From Pseudomonas alcaligenes (GTDB taxonomy: Bacteria > Pseudomonadota > Gammaproteobacteria > Pseudomonadales > Pseudomonadaceae), in the NCBI RefSeq assembly GCF_041729615.1, contig NZ_CP154874.1, forward strand, positions 3,207,501-3,271,500: a DNA stretch of 64,000 nt, read 5' to 3'. Under the pieces are notes generated by a model. It was not told the origin of the DNA and ran no database searches. It saw nothing but the letters and a program-made list of their open reading frames with translations. Below are positions 61,288-64,000 of the stretch, in pieces. Numbering within the stretch: the stretch's first letter is position 1; each line of letters opens with the position of its first letter. The position numbers were made by a program, and so were the translations under genes.

Positions 61288-61330
61288 GTCGCTGGCGCGA
61301 CGTTAAAAATTGCTCCCGGCAATTTTTAAC
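61288..61330. other. Tandem hairpin element upstream of hpt
   Basis: Two abutting hairpins: GTCGC-TGGC-GCGAC (61288-61301), then GTTAAAAATTGC-TCCCG-GCAATTTTTAAC (61302-61330), a perfect 12-bp inverted repeat that is AT-rich in a GC-rich genome. They end 31 bp before the hpt ATG, in the 271-bp divergent gap. It could be a dispersed repeat, a leader structure or an operator; no known riboswitch is recognised. Confidence 0.5.
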
Positions 61331-61361
61331 CAGCCCTCTTTCTACTTATCCGGAGTACGCC

Positions 61362-61919
61362 ATGTCAGCCGATCTCGCCCATATCCGCCAAGTCATGGCC
61401 GAAGCCGATTGCCTGTTCACCGAGGCCCAGGTCGAGGCCGCCATCGAGCAGGTCGGCGCGACCATCAGCGCCGAGCTGGCCGAGAGCAATCCGGTGGTGT
61501 TCTGCGTGATGAACGGCGGTCTGATCTTCGCTGGCAAGCTGCTGCCCAAGCTGAACTTCCCGCTGGAACTGTCCTACCTGCACGCCACCCGCTACCGCAG
61601 CGAGACCACCGGCGGCGAGCTGTTCTGGAAGGCCAAGCCGGAAATCTCCTTCATCGACCGCGAAGTGCTGATCATCGACGACATCCTCGACGAGGGGCAC
61701 ACCCTGGCGGCCATCATCGAGTTCTGCAAGCACGCCGGCGCCCGCGCCGTGCACACCGCCGTGCTGATCGACAAGGATCACGACCGCAAGGCCCGCCCGG
61801 ACCTCAAGGCCGACTACGTGGGCCTGTCCTGCGAGGATCGCTTCATCTTCGGCTATGGCATGGACTACAAGGGCTACTGGCGCAATGCCGCCGGCATCTA
61901 CGCGGTGAAAGGCCTGTAA
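61362..61919 (+). CDS. hpt: Hypoxanthine-guanine phosphoribosyltransferase
   Basis: 185 residues. Purine salvage: base plus PRPP to IMP or GMP. The PRPP motif is VLIIDDILDEGHTLAAII; VFCVMNGGLIFAGKLLPKL and a late SCEDRFIFGYGMDYKGYWRN complete the family pattern. ATG 61362 follows CCGGAG. Divergent from upp, the pyrimidine counterpart. Confidence 0.95.
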   Translation: MSADLAHIRQVMAEADCLFTEAQVEAAIEQVGATISAELAESNPVVFCVMNGGLIFAGKLLPKLNFPLELSYLHATRYRSETTGGELFWKAKPEISFIDREVLIIDDILDEGHTLAAIIEFCKHAGARAVHTAVLIDKDHDRKARPDLKADYVGLSCEDRFIFGYGMDYKGYWRNAAGIYAVKGL

Positions 61920-62390
61920 GTGCGTGCACCGGCCTTTCTCGACCGTACCCTGTTCGCCGAGCTGGCGGGCCAGGCCGGCCAGAGCCCGCGCCGGCGCGCC
62001 CACCACAACCTGCACGCGATGAGCGAGCCCTGCCATCGCCTGGCGGTGGGGCTGCAGCCGGACACCTATATCCCGCCCCATCGCCACCTGAGTGCCGACA
62101 AGGCCGAGACCCTGCTGGTGCTGCAGGGGCGCCTGGGCCTGCTGCTGTTCGGCGAGCAGGGCGAGCTGCAGCAGACCCGCCTGCTCGAAGCCGGCGGCGA
62201 ATGCGTCGGGGTCGACCTGGCGCCCGGCCAGTTCCATGCCCTGGTGGTGCTGGAGGCGGATAGCATCCTCTTCGAATGCAAGGCTGGGCCCTACCGCCCG
62301 CTGGTCGAGGCCGAACAGGCGGCCTGGGCGCCGCGCGAGGGCGAGCCCGGCGTGGCCGAGTACCTGGCCTGGATGCGCGCACAGTTCTGA
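61920..62390 (+). CDS. WbuC-family cupin metalloprotein
   Basis: 156 residues. A single cupin barrel with metal-type residues: YIPPHRHLSADKAETLLVLQGRLGLLLF (His and Glu) and a later His in PGQFHALVVLEADS. WbuC-type proteins are often found near sugar-nucleotide genes, but none are here and function is unknown. It starts at GTG immediately after the hpt stop (TAAGTG), so it is coupled to hpt. Confidence 0.83.
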   Translation: MRAPAFLDRTLFAELAGQAGQSPRRRAHHNLHAMSEPCHRLAVGLQPDTYIPPHRHLSADKAETLLVLQGRLGLLLFGEQGELQQTRLLEAGGECVGVDLAPGQFHALVVLEADSILFECKAGPYRPLVEAEQAAWAPREGEPGVAEYLAWMRAQF

Positions 62391-62427
62391 ACGCCTGCTC
62401 TGAGACTGCTGCGCGCTGAAGCCGCAG

Positions 62428-62488
62428 GTAGCCCGGATGCAATCCGGGAAAGCAGGCGACTCCGCCCCCCGGAGTGCATCCGGGCTAC
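62428..62488. repeat. REP-like palindromic repeat, copy 3
   Basis: 61 bp with arms GTAGCCCGGATGCAATCCGGG and CCCCGGAGTGCATCCGGGCTAC, and the core AAAGCAGGCGACTCCGC as in copy 1. Its right edge holds the TAG stop of the SulP gene. Confidence 0.84.
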
Positions 62489-64000
62489 GGGCTGGCCTCC
62501 AGCCAGTCCAGCGCCTTGGCCCGCGCCTGCGCCAGGTCACGGGCGAAGGCCAGCACTCCGGGCTCGCGGCGGATGCCGGCGCGACGCAGCTTCAGGCGCA
62601 GGTTGGCCGAGGCGCCGCTGAGCACCAGGCCGACCCCCTGCTGGCGGTAGTCGCGCAGCACATTCTCCAGCGCCGCCAGGGCGGTCATGTCCAGCAGCGG
62701 CACGGCGCTCATCTCCACCACCACCACCTTCACCCCGGGGTTGAAGCGGCGCAGCACGCTCAGCGCCTTCTCCGCCGCGCCGAAGAACAGCGGGCCGCGG
62801 ATGCTGTAGGCCAGCACCCCGTCCGGCAGCTCGCCGAGCAGCGCCAGCTGCTGGCGCGGCAGCGGCTGGGCATCGGTCAGCTCGCTCATGCGCTTGATGA
62901 ACAGGCCGGCGGCCAGCAGCAGGCCGACGCCGACGGCCAGCACCATGTCGAACAGCACGGTCAGCGCCAGGCAGGTCAGCAGCACCAGCACGTCGCTGCG
63001 CGGGGCGATGCGCAGGGTGTGCAGCACGTGGTGCGGCTCGCTCATGTTCCACGCCACCACCAGCAGCAGGGCGGCCAGCGAGGCCATCGGCAGGTAGCTG
63101 AACAGCGGCGCGAGCAGCAGCATGGCTAGCAGCACCACGCCGGCATGCACGATGGCCGCCAGTGGCGAATAGGCGCCGGCCCGCACGTTGGCCGCCGAGC
63201 GGGCGATGGCGGCGGTGGCGGTGATGCCGCCGAACAGCGGGGCGACCAGGTTGCCCAGACCCTGGCCGAGCAGCTCGCCGTTGGGGTCGTGCTTGCTGCC
63301 GGTCATGCCGTCGGCCACCACCGCGCACAGCAGCGACTCGATGGCGCCGAGCATGGCGATGGCGAAGGCCGGCGCCAGCAGCTGGCGGATCAGCTCGAAG
63401 GACAGCACCAATGGCTGGCCGTCCGGGCCCGGCAACTGCCAGGGCCAGGCGAAGGCTGGCAGGAAGGGCGGGATGCCCGGCTGGCTGACGCCGTCCAGGC
63501 TGTAGCTGAAGCGCTCGCCGAGGGTCGCCACCGGCAGGCCGGCGGCCTCCAGCAGCAACGCGGCCAGCACGCCGACCGCCAGCGCCACCAGGTGCCCCGG
63601 CACCCTGGGCACCAGGCGCGGCCAGAGCAGCAGGGTGGCCAGGCTGACGGCGGCGGTCAGGGCGTCGCCGGGGCGGAAGTCCGGCAGGGCCTGGCCGAGC
63701 AGGGCGAGCTGGTCGAGGAAGTGCTGCGGCGCACCGTCCAGGCGCAGGCCGAGCAGGTCCTTGATCTGCAGCACGGCGATGACGATGCCGATGCCGGCGG
63801 TGAAGCCCAGCGTCACCGGGTAGGGCACGAACTCGATCAGCCGGCCGGCGCGCAGCAGCCCCAGGGCGATCAGGATCAGCCCGGCCAGCATGCTGCACAG
63901 CAACAGGCCGCCGAGGCCGAACTGCTGGGTGATCGGCAGCAGGATGACGACGAAGGCGGCGGTGGGCCCGGAGATGTTGAAGCGCGAGCCGCCGCACAGG
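62485..64000 (-). CDS. SulP-family anion transporter, N-terminus cut by window
   Basis: 505 residues are visible, with the start lying beyond the right edge. SulP (SLC26) transporters move sulfate, bicarbonate or other anions. The edge shows the family motif SRFNISGPTAAFVVILLP, then about ten membrane helices. A C-terminal cytoplasmic STAS domain follows (about the last 120 residues; ILAYSIRGPLFFGAAEKAL-like VLAYSIRGPLFFGAAEKAL and VVEMSAVPLLDMTALAAL). The stop TAG lies inside the REP-like repeat. The anion cannot be predicted. Confidence 0.9.
   Translation of the reverse strand, partial: LCGGSRFNISGPTAAFVVILLPITQQFGLGGLLLCSMLAGLILIALGLLRAGRLIEFVPYPVTLGFTAGIGIVIAVLQIKDLLGLRLDGAPQHFLDQLALLGQALPDFRPGDALTAAVSLATLLLWPRLVPRVPGHLVALAVGVLAALLLEAAGLPVATLGERFSYSLDGVSQPGIPPFLPAFAWPWQLPGPDGQPLVLSFELIRQLLAPAFAIAMLGAIESLLCAVVADGMTGSKHDPNGELLGQGLGNLVAPLFGGITATAAIARSAANVRAGAYSPLAAIVHAGVVLLAMLLLAPLFSYLPMASLAALLLVVAWNMSEPHHVLHTLRIAPRSDVLVLLTCLALTVLFDMVLAVGVGLLLAAGLFIKRMSELTDAQPLPRQQLALLGELPDGVLAYSIRGPLFFGAAEKALSVLRRFNPGVKVVVVEMSAVPLLDMTALAALENVLRDYRQQGVGLVLSGASANLRLKLRRAGIRREPGVLAFARDLAQARAKALDWLEASP

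Overview
The window reads as a 64 kb piece of a Pseudomonas (sensu lato) chromosome. It is GC-rich and densely packed, and almost every gene is core housekeeping. The genus call rests on gene content: an MksBEF condensin operon, a TTG-started holD/psi gene fused by position to rimI, the block TPR lipoprotein-lolB-ispE-tRNA-Gln x2-prs-rplY-pth-ychF facing hemA-prfA-prmC-moeB-murI, and Pseudomonas-like rRNA. I cannot name the species. I see no prophage, insertion sequence, CRISPR array or integron.

Layout. 1-1568: the 3' end of a 23S gene, 5S rRNA and terminator. 1743-4432: a six-repeat MCE lipid-transport protein and a secreted PepSY protein. 4489-9250 (minus): mksF-mksE-mksB with 4-bp overlaps. 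9388-11583: holD(psi), rimI and a drug/metabolite exporter. 11642-18897 (minus): tRNA-Met, ychF, pth, rplY, prs, two tRNA-Gln, ispE, lolB and a TPR lipoprotein. 19079-23807 (plus): hemA, prfA, prmC, moeB-like and murI, most overlapping by 4 bp. 23902-27300: pagL, a GlxA-type AraC regulator, an NTF2-like protein, a GIY-YIG protein and an extended GST. 27421-29242 (minus): a divergent PPK2-like protein and yejK. 29554-31155: a secreted M28 aminopeptidase. 31204-36689: a TAXI-type binding protein with no permease, a YjeH-like exporter facing an Lrp regulator, a secreted beta-propeller protein and an extracytoplasmic solute-binding protein. 36739-41097: rlmF, then a light/stress-type divergent unit (FAD oxidoreductase and Trp-rich protein against SDR and hemH) around a TGTACA direct repeat. 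41141-44246: a two-component system divergent from a GlcG/HbpS-like protein and a periplasmic 5-hydroxyisourate hydrolase. 44306-52557: acyl-CoA metabolism (thiolase, thioesterase, Fe-alcohol dehydrogenase, esterase, acyl-CoA dehydrogenase, 3-hydroxyacyl-CoA dehydrogenase) and a LysR regulator. 52598-55590: a cupredoxin-like protein with a GGDEF-EAL protein. 55611-61090: a flavin monooxygenase, a canonical PPK2, a DUF2235 hydrolase, uraA and upp. 61362-64000: hpt, a WbuC-type cupin and a SulP transporter cut by the window end.

Non-coding structure. Three 59-61 bp palindromic REP-like elements (27366, 46048, 62428) recur, and two of them contain the TAG stop of the adjoining minus-strand gene. 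A second family of CCCCTCTCCC hairpins occurs at 16445 and 46163. The best regulatory predictions are an ATTAC-N6-GTAAT box at 43221 (HprR/CusR-like), a TGTACA-N11-TGTACA box at 39022 (like the CarH/LitR light regulators), a possible PHO box at 34381, and a palindrome plus leader hairpin in front of pagL. I found no clearly new multi-gene system. The most promising under-described units are the cupredoxin/GGDEF-EAL pair, the membrane-anchored TAXI protein with a cytoplasmic tail, and the hydrolase/GlcG module with its two-component box.
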